In this document: piece after piece, positions 16,931-24,475 of the stretch
Numbering within the stretch: position 1 is the first letter of the stretch
How the letters are laid out: each line of letters starts with the position of its first letter
Source: an uncultured Sphingomonadaceae bacterium
Lineage (GTDB): Bacteria; Pseudomonadota; Alphaproteobacteria; Sphingomonadales; Sphingomonadaceae
Reading direction: 5' to 3'
Assembly: GCA_947488625.1 (NCBI GenBank)
Contig: CANKZR010000001.1
Location: forward strand, 620,001 to 684,000
Length of the DNA stretch: 64,000 nt
Notes under the pieces: model-generated
Seen by the model: the letters and a program-made list of their open reading frames with translations, nothing else
What the model was told of the DNA's origin: nothing
Database searches by the model: none
Translations under genes and position numbers: made by a program

Positions 16931-16953
16931 CCCCTCCCGCACGTCGGGAGGGG
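16931..16953 (+). promoter_or_regulatory. Hairpin overlapping the Shine-Dalgarno of the gene after infB
   Basis: CCCCTCCCG, a five-base loop CACGT, and CGGGAGGGG form a perfect 9-bp stem 9 nt after the infB stop. The right arm holds the GGAGG-type Shine-Dalgarno of the next gene (ATG at 16965). There is no U-tract, so it may limit translation or act as a partial terminator or RNA-stability element between infB and the distal operon. Confidence 0.5.
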
Positions 16954-16964
16954 AGCGAGATACC

Positions 16965-17390
16965 ATGACCGACCTTTCCTCTGCCTTTCAATGGCCCTCG
17001 GCAAAGCTGATGGGTGCCAAGGTCCTCGGCTATGACGAGGACACCCAGACCGTCGAAATGGCATTCACCCTCCCGCCGGAATTTGCCGCCATGCGCGGTT
17101 CGGCGCAGGGAGGCCTGCTGGCAGGCCCGATTGACGAGGCTTTCGGCGCAGCCATGTACATGGCGACGGGCGGCAAGCTGCAATTGTCGCTGGATATCAC
17201 GATGTCTTTCCTGCGCCCGGTGCCGATGGAACGCATCACAGTGAAGGCGCGAGCGGTAAAGTCCGGGAGGCGCGTTGCCTTTCTGGAAGCCGAACTGTTC
17301 GACCATGAAAGCAAGCTGTGCGTGCGCGCAACGGCGACTTCGATGGTGACGGACTGGCCGGGCCAATCAAAGGTAGAGGGGGACGGGTGA
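16965..17390 (+). CDS. PaaI-type hotdog thioesterase
   Basis: A 141-aa hotdog-fold protein. The motif GSAQGGLLAGPIDEAFGAA lies at the position of the catalytic loop and helix of PaaI-like acyl-CoA thioesterases (the usual N/H-G-G replaced by Q-G-G), and LSLDITMSFLRPVPMERI fits the following strand. The substrate is unknown. It is inserted between infB and rbfA, starts after the hairpin at 16931-16953, and shares TGATG with the DUF1697 gene, so the pair is coupled to the translation operon. Confidence 0.83.
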   Translation: MTDLSSAFQWPSAKLMGAKVLGYDEDTQTVEMAFTLPPEFAAMRGSAQGGLLAGPIDEAFGAAMYMATGGKLQLSLDITMSFLRPVPMERITVKARAVKSGRRVAFLEAELFDHESKLCVRATATSMVTDWPGQSKVEGDG

Positions 17391-17923
17391 TGACCCGCCT
17401 CGTAGCGCTGCTCGGCTCCATCAACGTGGGCGGCAACCGGGTGACAATGACGGAGCTGCGTGACGCTTTCGAAGCTGCGGGTTTCGCAAATGTCGCTACC
17501 GTCACTGCCAGCGGCAACGTGCTTTTCGATGGTGCCGGAGCAACCGATGTCGAGGCGCGAATTGCCATTCTGCTGAAAGACAATCTCGGCATCGAGAGTT
17601 TTGCCGCCGTGCGAACCATTGCGGAGCTTCAGGCCGCACTGGACGAAAACCCTTTGACCCGAAGCGGCGATCCGAAGCTGGTCCACACCGTGTTTCTCGA
17701 ACGTCAGCCCGACACATCTGCTTTCGATCAGTTGGAAGCGGACCACACAGGGCGCGGGCCGGAGAAACTTGCACCGGGCACGAAGGCGCTCCACATCGAT
17801 TACGTCGATGGTGTCGGCAACTCGAAGCTGACTAAGCAATTCATAGAACGCCGCCTCGGTTGCCGGGGCACCGCGCGCAATGTTACGTCGATCCGCCGGA
17901 TCATGGAAAAGATGAAAGACTGA
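17390..17923 (+). CDS. DUF1697 family protein
   Basis: A 177-aa protein whose opening [19 protein letters not shown] is the DUF1697 signature (normally L-L-R-G-I-N-V-G-G), followed by [20 protein letters not shown] and GNVLF, also typical. The C-terminal THYxxG-type region is represented by [19 protein letters not shown]. The family's function is not established. The ATG overlaps the stop of the thioesterase and its stop overlaps the rbfA start (TGATG), so it is embedded in the translation operon. Confidence 0.88.
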   Translation: MTRLVALLGSINVGGNRVTMTELRDAFEAAGFANVATVTASGNVLFDGAGATDVEARIAILLKDNLGIESFAAVRTIAELQAALDENPLTRSGDPKLVHTVFLERQPDTSAFDQLEADHTGRGPEKLAPGTKALHIDYVDGVGNSKLTKQFIERRLGCRGTARNVTSIRRIMEKMKD

Positions 17924-18339
17924 TGGCCCGCCATTCCAAACCCGAAGACCAGTCCGTCCGCCTGCTGAAAGTGGGGGAACGGGTGCGCCATATCCTCTCC
18001 GAACTGCTGGCGCGGGGCGAGGCGCATGACGATACCTTGCGCGCCTCCAACATCTCCGTGACCGAGGTGCGAATGTCGCCCGATCTGCGCAACGCGAAGG
18101 TCTACGTGAAGCCGCTGCTGGGGGAGGACGAGGACGTTATCCTCAAGGCGCTGCGCACCAACACCGCGTTCTTCCAGCGCGAGGTTGCCCAGCGGCTCGG
18201 CCTGAAATTCGCGCCCAAGCTGCAATTCCGCCCCGACGAGAGTTTCGACGAAGCGGGCCGGATCGAGCAGTTGCTGGACGATCCCAAGGTCCGGCGCGAT
18301 CTGGACGCCGACGAAGATGGTGAGGGCGAGGGCGAATAG
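17923..18339 (+). CDS. rbfA: 30S ribosome-binding factor A
   Basis: RbfA binds the 30S subunit and helps process the 5' end of 16S rRNA. The 138-aa protein has a KH-type fold with [17 protein letters not shown], then [20 protein letters not shown] (core motif), then [20 protein letters not shown] and IEQLL near the end, all typical. The acidic tail ([11 protein letters not shown]) is lineage-type. The ATG overlaps the DUF1697 stop. It appears to be the last gene of the rimP-nusA operon; truB lies 4.7 kb further on instead of adjacent. Confidence 0.96.
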   Translation: MARHSKPEDQSVRLLKVGERVRHILSELLARGEAHDDTLRASNISVTEVRMSPDLRNAKVYVKPLLGEDEDVILKALRTNTAFFQREVAQRLGLKFAPKLQFRPDESFDEAGRIEQLLDDPKVRRDLDADEDGEGEGE

Positions 18340-18412
18340 CGCCGCACATCATCGCGGACAACGAACCGGCGGCTCTTGAAAGAACACCTGTTTGGCCGGA
18401 ATGACATCGGCC

Positions 18413-18994
18413 ATGGCCAAGCTCTATTTCTACTACGCCAGCATGAACGCGGGCAAATCCACCACGCTGCTGCAGGCGGATTTCAACTACCGTGAACGCG
18501 GCATGCGCACGATGCTGTGGACCGCGGCGGTCGACAATCGCACGGACCGCGCCATCGCCAGCCGCATTGGCCTTTCCGCGGACGCGCATCGTTTCACGCC
18601 CGGAACGGACCTGTGGCGCGAAGTTGCGGCGCTGGGTGACGAGGGACGCCCGACCTGCGTCTTGATCGACGAGGCGCAGTTTCTCACCGCCATGCAGGTG
18701 TGGCAATGCGCGCGGCTGGCGGACGAGGCGGACATCCCCGTGCTGTGCTACGGCCTGCGCACCGATTTTCGCGGCGACCTGTTCCCTGGCTCTGCCGTTC
18801 TGCTGGGCATCGCGGACTCGCTGGAGGAATTGAAAGCCGTCTGCCACTGCGGCCGCAAGGCAACGATGAACCTGCGCACCACCGAGACAGGGGAAGCCGT
18901 GGGCGAGGGCGCGCAGACTGAAATCGGGGGTAACGAGCGCTATACCGCGCTATGCCGTCGACATTTCACGCAGGCGCTGGGGATGTGGGATTAG
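18413..18994 (+). CDS. tdk: Thymidine kinase (type II)
   Basis: A 193-aa salvage enzyme phosphorylating thymidine. Begins MAKLYFYYASMNAGKSTTLL with the P-loop (MNAGKST), then FNYRERGMRTMLW; the Walker B-like VLIDEAQFL carries the catalytic Glu; LPGSAVLL-type lid segment DLFPGSAVLLGIAD; and zinc-binding cysteines CHCGRKA and the C-terminal C-R-R-H. The start at 18413 matches the E. coli Tdk N-terminus; two further in-frame starts (18392, 18401) lie upstream. It is separated from rbfA by 73 nt and may be co-transcribed. Confidence 0.95.
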   Translation: MAKLYFYYASMNAGKSTTLLQADFNYRERGMRTMLWTAAVDNRTDRAIASRIGLSADAHRFTPGTDLWREVAALGDEGRPTCVLIDEAQFLTAMQVWQCARLADEADIPVLCYGLRTDFRGDLFPGSAVLLGIADSLEELKAVCHCGRKATMNLRTTETGEAVGEGAQTEIGGNERYTALCRRHFTQALGMWD

Positions 18995-19054
18995 ATACGG
19001 TCCGGATAGGGCAGGGTAAGAAAGCTGCTTTGCAATAAAGTCCGAGAAGCAGAC

Positions 19055-19852
19055 CTAACTCGACCCAGTTTCTTTGAGTATCAATTCCGCAACCTCTCGT
19101 GGCCGATCCCAGATGGAATAGTGGCCACTGTCCTCGATCCAGTGAAACGTGGCGTGAGGAAATTCTGCACGAGCACGCGGCGCTTGGCGCGGCGGGCACA
19201 AGCGATCCTTATCACCCCAGGCGATGGTCACGCGACCAGCTTCAGGAGAGGCGGGGCCGCTTTGTGCCGGACCGCTCGCCAAATCCTTGATCAGCGGAAC
19301 GACCGTTTCCGTCTCGGCAAAGGACACGAGTTCATTTTCTATCATCGCTCTATCGAGTGCCCAGGGCCGTGCCGAAAGTTGAGCGAGCAACGCGGTTCTG
19401 GAAATCGGCGATCCGCTGAGGGTTCCGAGTTGTCCCTTTAGCGCGCGCAGCAGCTTTTTCGAAGCGGTCAGCGTCCACTTGAAATAGGTTCGCTCCCAAC
19501 CTTTCCAGAAACCGCCAGGATTCAGTGCGACAACGTCACCAACGCAGCCGCGCCGCGCCATTTCCAGCACCAGCCGCCCGCCCAGCGAGAAGCCTACTAC
19601 GTCGACGGAACTGAAACCCTCTTCCTCGATGTAGTGCTGCAAGCTGTCGGCCAAACCTGCAAAGGTTCCGCTATCAGTACTTGCGGCTGTGTCCCCATGC
19701 CCGGGCAGGTCAATCGTAGTGACCTCTCGATGTGCAGTCAGTTGGGGGACTATGGGTGCCCAGGATCTGCCGCTTCCACCCAACCCATGAATCAGCAGGA
19801 GCTTGGACCCGCTTCCTGTCGTCTGCGATCTGATTTCCGTCTTCATTCTCAT
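19055..19852 (-). CDS. Alpha/beta hydrolase
   Basis: A 265-aa alpha/beta-hydrolase fold protein. Oxyanion-hole motif LLIHGLGGSGRSW (about 19-31), nucleophile elbow VGFSLGG (Ser89), a later DKDRLCPP acidic segment (catalytic Asp region) and catalytic His in EDSGHYSIWDRP near the C-terminus. The overall pattern resembles esterases and C-C hydrolases; substrate not predictable. Starts at 19852 or 19846 (MRMKTE) are equivalent. It is convergent with tdk and has a 265-bp upstream gap without recognisable genes. Confidence 0.88.
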   Translation of the reverse strand: MRMKTEIRSQTTGSGSKLLLIHGLGGSGRSWAPIVPQLTAHREVTTIDLPGHGDTAASTDSGTFAGLADSLQHYIEEEGFSSVDVVGFSLGGRLVLEMARRGCVGDVVALNPGGFWKGWERTYFKWTLTASKKLLRALKGQLGTLSGSPISRTALLAQLSARPWALDRAMIENELVSFAETETVVPLIKDLASGPAQSGPASPEAGRVTIAWGDKDRLCPPRQAPRARAEFPHATFHWIEDSGHYSIWDRPREVAELILKETGSS

Positions 19853-20117
19853 TCCAAGGCTGTTTTAAAACAATGTATTAGATACTGGTATCAACTTGGC
19901 CAGAGAAGTCGATGCAACGCCAGCGCATAATCCGCGGCCCGCAGTATCGCAGATGGACACTGGCGGACCGAGACAGATGATGAACGCCGCCAGATCGTAT
20001 TTTTTCCGGGCTCAGCCAACGGATTGCCGTAAAGTCCGCTTCCCAACCACTAGCGGCCACTCTGCCCCCTAGTCGCTAGCCAATATACGTGCTCTAAAAT
20101 CAACCTGAGACTAAAGT
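19853..20117. other. Intergenic stretch without recognisable gene
   Basis: A 265-bp gap between the alpha/beta hydrolase and the flavodoxin-like gene. It contains several stop codons in all frames; the longest plausible peptide (from 19912 on the plus strand) is about 22 codons. I see no convincing terminator or repeat. It probably holds the hydrolase promoter. Confidence 0.4.
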
Positions 20118-20609
20118 TCAGAAAACCCCCATTTCCAGCCCCGCACCCAGCGTCGCACCGAGTTCGCGCGCTTTGGCGAGGTCATCATCGCCAATGGTTT
20201 TCTCGGCCAGGATTTCATCCTTCGTCTGCGCGCCGACGTTGACGATGGGTGTGTCTGCCACCCGTTTCAACCGCCAGCCGGTGCAGATGCGTTCCAGCTG
20301 CTTTTTCGCGTTCTCTCCATCGGACCCGGCGCAGATCATCGCGGCGTAGGGGCGGCCTTCGATCCTGCCCAGCACCTCGTAATAGGTGCGGTCGAAGAAG
20401 GCTTTCATCACGCCTGCAATGGCGGCAAGGTTCTCGGGGCAGGCGAAGATATATCCGTCAGCTTCCAGCAGGTCGTCAGCACCAGCCTCCTCGGCAGGCA
20501 GGAAGCGGACTTCGATATCGCCAGCCTCTTTCGCGGCGTCGTGCGCGGCCTGCGCCAGCTGGCGACTGCCGCCGGTGCGCGAATACCAGATGATCGCAAG
20601 TGTCGTCAC
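20118..20609 (-). CDS. Flavodoxin-fold NAD(P)H-dependent reductase
   Basis: A 163-aa protein beginning at a GTG (20609) that overlaps the abgT stop (GTGA). The N-terminus TLAIIWYSRTGGSRQLAQAA is the FMN phosphate-binding loop of flavodoxin/WrbA-type proteins; ADGYIFACPENLAAIAGVMK contains the second FMN loop, and KAFFDRTYYEV the helix after it. A role as FMN-dependent oxidoreductase is likely; substrate unknown. Longer in-frame starts lie inside abgT and lack support. Coupling to abgT suggests co-expression. Confidence 0.85.
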   Translation of the reverse strand: MTTLAIIWYSRTGGSRQLAQAAHDAAKEAGDIEVRFLPAEEAGADDLLEADGYIFACPENLAAIAGVMKAFFDRTYYEVLGRIEGRPYAAMICAGSDGENAKKQLERICTGWRLKRVADTPIVNVGAQTKDEILAEKTIGDDDLAKARELGATLGAGLEMGVF

Positions 20610-22198
20610 TCGCCCGTCATAGCAGTTGGAACGTCGATGAACACGCTGGCATCCGGGCCAAGCGGCAGATCGAACACCACCCAGGCCACGGTCAGCGCCA
20701 TGCCCGATGCCATGATGCCCACTGCATAGGGCATCATGGTCGCCGCCAGACTGCCGAGACCAAAGCCTTTCACCCAACGCTGGCAGAACACCAGCACCAG
20801 CGGGAAGTAGGGCATCAGGGGGGTGATGATATTGGTGCCGCTGTCACCTACGCGGTATGCGGCCGTGGTCATTTCGGGGGAGAGGCCCAGCAGCATCAGC
20901 ATGGGCACCATGACAGGGCCGAGCACGGCCCATTTCGCGCTGGCGGAGCCGATCAGCAGGTTGAGCGCCGCGCCGAAGAGCAACACGCTCAGCAGCATGG
21001 CCCAGGCGGGCAGGCCGCTGGCGCGCAAGGCATCGGCGCCGTCCACCGCCAGCACGAGCCCCATGTTGCTCCACGCGAACATTGCCACGAAATGCGCGGC
21101 GGCAAAGGCAAGCACCATGTAATAGCCCATGTCCTTCATCGCTTCTGCCATCATGTCCACCAGGTCGCGGTGATTGGCGATCGTGCCCGCGGCGCGGCCA
21201 TAGGCCCAGCCGGGCAGCAGGAAGACCAGCAGGAAGAAGGGCAGCAGGCTGCGGTAGAACGGCGTCAGGCGGCCTTCGGGCGGGGCGTCGGGGTCTATCA
21301 GTGGGGCGTTCGGCATCAGCACCATTGCCGCCCACAGCGCCACCAGCGCCAGCACTACGAGGCCCGCATTGCGCAGGGCGCGTCGCTCGCCAGCGTTGGC
21401 GGCCGTTTGCTCGGCCTTGTCATCCACGGCCCCTGCGGCAGAGCCATCCAGCGCAAAGCCCGACAGGCGCGGTTCGATGATGCGATCCGTCACGTACCAG
21501 ATCACCGGCATGTAGATCAGCGTCATCGCGGCGATGAAAAACCAGTTGCCCGCGATATTGGCGGTCCACCCGGCAAACACGGTGTTCACGCTGGCTTCCG
21601 TGATACCCAGCAGCAGCGCGTCCAGTTGGCCCGGCAACAGGTTGGCGGAAAAACCGCCCGACACTGCGGCAAAGCTGGCGGCAATGCCCACCAGCGGATG
21701 CCGACCGGCGGCATGGTATACGATACCCGCCAGCGGGATCATTACCACGAACGCGGCATCGGCGGCGTGGTTGCCCATCATCGAAACCAGCGCCACGGCT
21801 GGTGTCAGCCAGAAGGTGGAAACTTTCGCCATGCTGGCGCGCATGGCGGTGGCGAACAGGCCCGAACGCTCCGCCACGCCTGCGCCCAGCATCACGGTGA
21901 GCACATAGCCCAACGGCGGGAAGTGGGTGAAGGTTTCGGGCATGTCGTTCAAAAAGCGGCGGATGTTCGCGCCCGACAGCAGGCTTTCCACCGCGATGAT
22001 GCGATAGGTGCCGGTATCGGGATCGATCTCCACCGGATGCGGGGCGGACCATCCCGCCCATGCCGCCACCACGGAAATGCCGATCAGTGCGACAATGAAC
22101 CACAGGAACAGGAACACCGGATCGGGCAGGCGGTTGCCCGTCCTTTCGATCCAGCCGAGAATACCTTTTTGCGTTTGTGCCGCCGCCGCCCTGCTCAT
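20606..22198 (-). CDS. AbgT family transporter
   Basis: A membrane protein of about 530 aa, matching AbgT/MtrF family size. It begins with a cytoplasmic segment and LGWIERTGNRLPDPVFLFL, the family N-terminus, and has characteristic motifs PLGYVLTVMLGAGVAERSG, NHAADAAFVVMIPLAG and GDSGTNIITPLMPYFPL, the last lining the substrate site. Members export p-aminobenzoyl-glutamate or sulfonamides. The ATG at 22198 follows a G-rich Shine-Dalgarno; an upstream ATG at 22231 lacks one. Divergent from the M50 protease; overlaps the flavodoxin-like gene. Confidence 0.93.
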   Translation of the reverse strand: MSRAAAAQTQKGILGWIERTGNRLPDPVFLFLWFIVALIGISVVAAWAGWSAPHPVEIDPDTGTYRIIAVESLLSGANIRRFLNDMPETFTHFPPLGYVLTVMLGAGVAERSGLFATAMRASMAKVSTFWLTPAVALVSMMGNHAADAAFVVMIPLAGIVYHAAGRHPLVGIAASFAAVSGGFSANLLPGQLDALLLGITEASVNTVFAGWTANIAGNWFFIAAMTLIYMPVIWYVTDRIIEPRLSGFALDGSAAGAVDDKAEQTAANAGERRALRNAGLVVLALVALWAAMVLMPNAPLIDPDAPPEGRLTPFYRSLLPFFLLVFLLPGWAYGRAAGTIANHRDLVDMMAEAMKDMGYYMVLAFAAAHFVAMFAWSNMGLVLAVDGADALRASGLPAWAMLLSVLLFGAALNLLIGSASAKWAVLGPVMVPMLMLLGLSPEMTTAAYRVGDSGTNIITPLMPYFPLVLVFCQRWVKGFGLGSLAATMMPYAVGIMASGMALTVAWVVFDLPLGPDASVFIDVPTAMTGE

Positions 22199-22284
22199 TG
22201 CCGCCCCCGCTTTTTCCCTGGCAGGCAGCATGACGGCAAGGCGGGCACTTTACCAGAGCCCAGATACACCCCATCTAGCGCGCA

Positions 22285-23004
22285 ATGAGTGAAACCATCC
22301 TGCTGGCAGCGATCCTGATCCCGTGCCTGATCGTTGCCATCGTCTTTCACGAGGTCGCGCATGGCTGGACCGCACTGATGCTGGGCGATCCCACCGCGAA
22401 GGAACGCAGACGGCTGTCGCTGAACCCCATCCGCCACGTAGACCCCGTCGGCACGCTCGCAGTGCCCGGATTCCTGGCGCTGGTCGGGGGGCCGATATTC
22501 GGCTGGGCCAAACCCGTTCCGGTCATCAAGGAGCGGCTGGACAGTCCGCGCTTCGGGATGATGCTGGTTGCCGCTGCCGGTCCGATCACGAATTTCGTTC
22601 TTGCGACGGTGGGCGCAGTGGCGCTTGGCCTGGCGCTGCCGGAAGGCGCGGCGATGATCGCTTCCGAGACCGGAATGACGCTGATCGCCGATACCGCTGG
22701 CGAGATCGTCCCGTTCGCCAGCGGAATGTTCTATTTCATCCTGATCAACATCTTCCTTGCCGTGTTCAACCTCCTACCGATCCCGCCATTCGATGGCTCT
22801 CACATCGTCGAAGGCGCAATGCCGCGCCGGTGGGTGCACCATTACGAGAAGCTGCGCCCCTTCGGGATGATCCTGTTCCTGGGGCTGGTTGCGCTGACAT
22901 GGTTTGCGCCGGGGCTGGGTGTGCTGGAAAACACCATCGGGCCGCCGGTCATGTGGGTGCTGGAAAACTACCTCGCCCTGGCAGATAGGGTAGCCGGTGG
23001 CTGA
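22285..23004 (+). CDS. Site-2 protease family (M50) zinc metalloprotease
   Basis: A 239-aa polytopic membrane protein. The zinc motif HEVAHG is at about residues 22-27 in the first helix, followed by RLSLNPIRHVDPVGT, the usual family sequence, and the third ligand in NLLPIPPFDGSHI (about 164-176). This places it in the minimal YwhC/Rip-like M50B group, which cleaves membrane proteins. It overlaps truB by 8 nt and is likely its operon partner. There is no PDZ domain, so it is not RseP. Confidence 0.92.
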   Translation: MSETILLAAILIPCLIVAIVFHEVAHGWTALMLGDPTAKERRRLSLNPIRHVDPVGTLAVPGFLALVGGPIFGWAKPVPVIKERLDSPRFGMMLVAAAGPITNFVLATVGAVALGLALPEGAAMIASETGMTLIADTAGEIVPFASGMFYFILINIFLAVFNLLPIPPFDGSHIVEGAMPRRWVHHYEKLRPFGMILFLGLVALTWFAPGLGVLENTIGPPVMWVLENYLALADRVAGG

Positions 23005-23977
23005 CAAACTTCCCCAACATGGCTGGATCATCCTCGACAAGCCCGTTGGTCTTGGCTCCACGCAGGCCGTGGGCGCAATGAAACGCAACTTGCGCGAAGC
23101 CGGCTATCCCAAGGTAAAGGTCGGCCACGGCGGAACGCTGGATCCCTTGGCAGAAGGCGTGCTGCCTATCGCATTGGGAGAGGCGACGAAACTTTCCGGG
23201 CGTATGCTGGACAGCGACAAGACCTACGAATTCACCATCCAGTTCGGCGAGGAAACCGATACGCTGGACAGCGAGGGCGAAGTTACCGCCACCACCGACC
23301 GTCGCCCGCCGCGCGCAGCCATCTCGGCCATCTGCGAACATTTCACCGGCGAGATAGAGCAGGTGCCGCCCAAGTATTCCGCCCTGAAGATCGATGGAAA
23401 GCGCGCCTACGATCTGGCCCGTGCGGGGGAAGACGTGGAAATGAAAACGCGCCGCGTGACTATTCATGCGCTGGAACCCATCGGCGGCTTTTCGGACGAC
23501 CGGTTGCAATCGGCCTTTGCCACCACGTTGGGTCGCCCCGATCCCTATGACCCGCAGGCCCCGCTGGAACTGGCCGACAGCGCCACGTTGGTCGCCACGG
23601 TATCCAAGGGCACCTATATCCGCAGCCTTGCGCGTGATATTGCCCATGCCCTTGGAACGCTGGGTCACGTTACCTATCTAAGGCGCACGAAGGCCGGGCC
23701 CTTCAGCGAATCCCAAGCGATTTCGCTGGACAAACTGAACGAAATCGGTAAGGGCGCGCCTCTTCAAGACCACCTCCTGCCACTGGAGGCGGGGCTGGAC
23801 GGTATCCCGGCCCTCGCTCTCGATCCGGATAGTGCGCAGGCGGCCCGACAGGGCCGGGTCGTATCCGGATTGCCCCAACCTGACGGGCTCTACTTTGCCA
23901 AGCTGGAGGAAACTCCGGTGGCACTTGTGGAACTCGAAGGGGGCGCGATGAAGGTCGTGCGGGGTTTCAATATCTAA
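22997..23977 (+). CDS. truB: tRNA pseudouridine(55) synthase
   Basis: TruB makes pseudouridine 55 in the tRNA T-loop. The 326-aa protein starts at GTG 22997 ([20 protein letters not shown]), with the catalytic Asp in [22 protein letters not shown], the [10 protein letters not shown] strand, [15 protein letters not shown], and [17 protein letters not shown]. All conserved TruB blocks are present in order. The GTG lies inside the M50 protease gene (8-nt overlap). It is followed by rpsO after 26 nt. Confidence 0.97.
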   Translation: MADKLPQHGWIILDKPVGLGSTQAVGAMKRNLREAGYPKVKVGHGGTLDPLAEGVLPIALGEATKLSGRMLDSDKTYEFTIQFGEETDTLDSEGEVTATTDRRPPRAAISAICEHFTGEIEQVPPKYSALKIDGKRAYDLARAGEDVEMKTRRVTIHALEPIGGFSDDRLQSAFATTLGRPDPYDPQAPLELADSATLVATVSKGTYIRSLARDIAHALGTLGHVTYLRRTKAGPFSESQAISLDKLNEIGKGAPLQDHLLPLEAGLDGIPALALDPDSAQAARQGRVVSGLPQPDGLYFAKLEETPVALVELEGGAMKVVRGFNI

Positions 23978-24003
23978 GGATACTGCGAAAGGTTACAAAA
24001 CGC

Positions 24004-24273
24004 ATGACGATTACCGCAGAACGCAAGCAGGAAGTTATCGCCGAGAATGCCCAGAACAAGGGCGACACCGGTTCTCCTGAAGTCCAGGTAGCTATCCTGA
24101 CAGAGCGTATCCGCAACCTGACCGACCACTTCAAGAACAACCACAAGGATAACCATTCCCGTCGTGGTCTGCTCAAGATGGTCAACAAGCGTCGCAGCTT
24201 GCTGGCATATCTGAAGAAGTCGGACCTTGATCGCTATAATGCGCTCATCAAGAAGCTGGGTCTGCGTAAGTAA
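24004..24273 (+). CDS. rpsO: 30S ribosomal protein S15
   Basis: An 89-aa protein of normal S15 length: [19 protein letters not shown], then [20 protein letters not shown], and the basic [11 protein letters not shown], ending in KLGLRK. It binds 16S rRNA helices in the platform. Standard truB-rpsO-pnp order. A terminator hairpin follows at 24283-24310. Confidence 0.98.
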   Translation: MTITAERKQEVIAENAQNKGDTGSPEVQVAILTERIRNLTDHFKNNHKDNHSRRGLLKMVNKRRSLLAYLKKSDLDRYNALIKKLGLRK

Positions 24274-24282
24274 GAATTTTCC

Positions 24283-24310
24283 GAAAGGGCGGCCCGAAAG
24301 CCGCCCTTTC
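24283..24310 (+). terminator. Terminator hairpin after rpsO
   Basis: GAAAGGGCGGC, loop CCGAAA, GCCGCCCTTTC forms a perfect 11-bp stem starting 9 nt after the rpsO stop. The following U-tract is weak (GTCT), so read-through into pnp is possible. Confidence 0.75.
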
Positions 24311-24373
24311 GTCTATCTGCGTTCCGTCACATTAGGAACGTATTTGAAATGGCATCCTTCACAATTCGGTGGA

Positions 24374-24437
24374 GGGGCCTGAGGCCGCAAAGGCTTCGTA
24401 CCGGACCGGGACGGATTACCCGGAACAAGTAGGCCCC
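24374..24437 (+). promoter_or_regulatory. Structured pnp leader, possible three-way junction
   Basis: Outer arms GGGGCCT (24374-24380) and AGGCCCC (24431-24437) pair perfectly and enclose two hairpins: AGGCC/GGCTT (24382-24386 with 24392-24396, one G-U) and CCGGG/CCCGG (24406-24410 with 24419-24423). It ends 38 nt before the pnp ATG. Known pnp leaders are cut by RNase III and used by PNPase for autoregulation; a similar role here is inferred. Confidence 0.5.
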
Positions 24438-24475
24438 GCGATGCAATGTGGCGCGCGGGTTCAGAAGGATAATCA

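Noticed and set aside
14054..16966. A 970-codon open frame antisense to infB
   Set aside because: It is the mirror of a highly biased, GC-rich coding gene. The translation has no recognisable domain and infB on the plus strand is certain.
19912..19980. A 22-codon frame (QYRRWTLADRDR) recalling the start of a transposase OrfA
   Set aside because: Too short, stops at once, and no inverted repeats or further transposase similarity nearby.
20600..22288. A 562-codon open frame antisense to abgT, His/Gln/Arg-rich
   Set aside because: The composition is typical of an antisense reading of a membrane-protein gene; AbgT motifs on the minus strand are clear.
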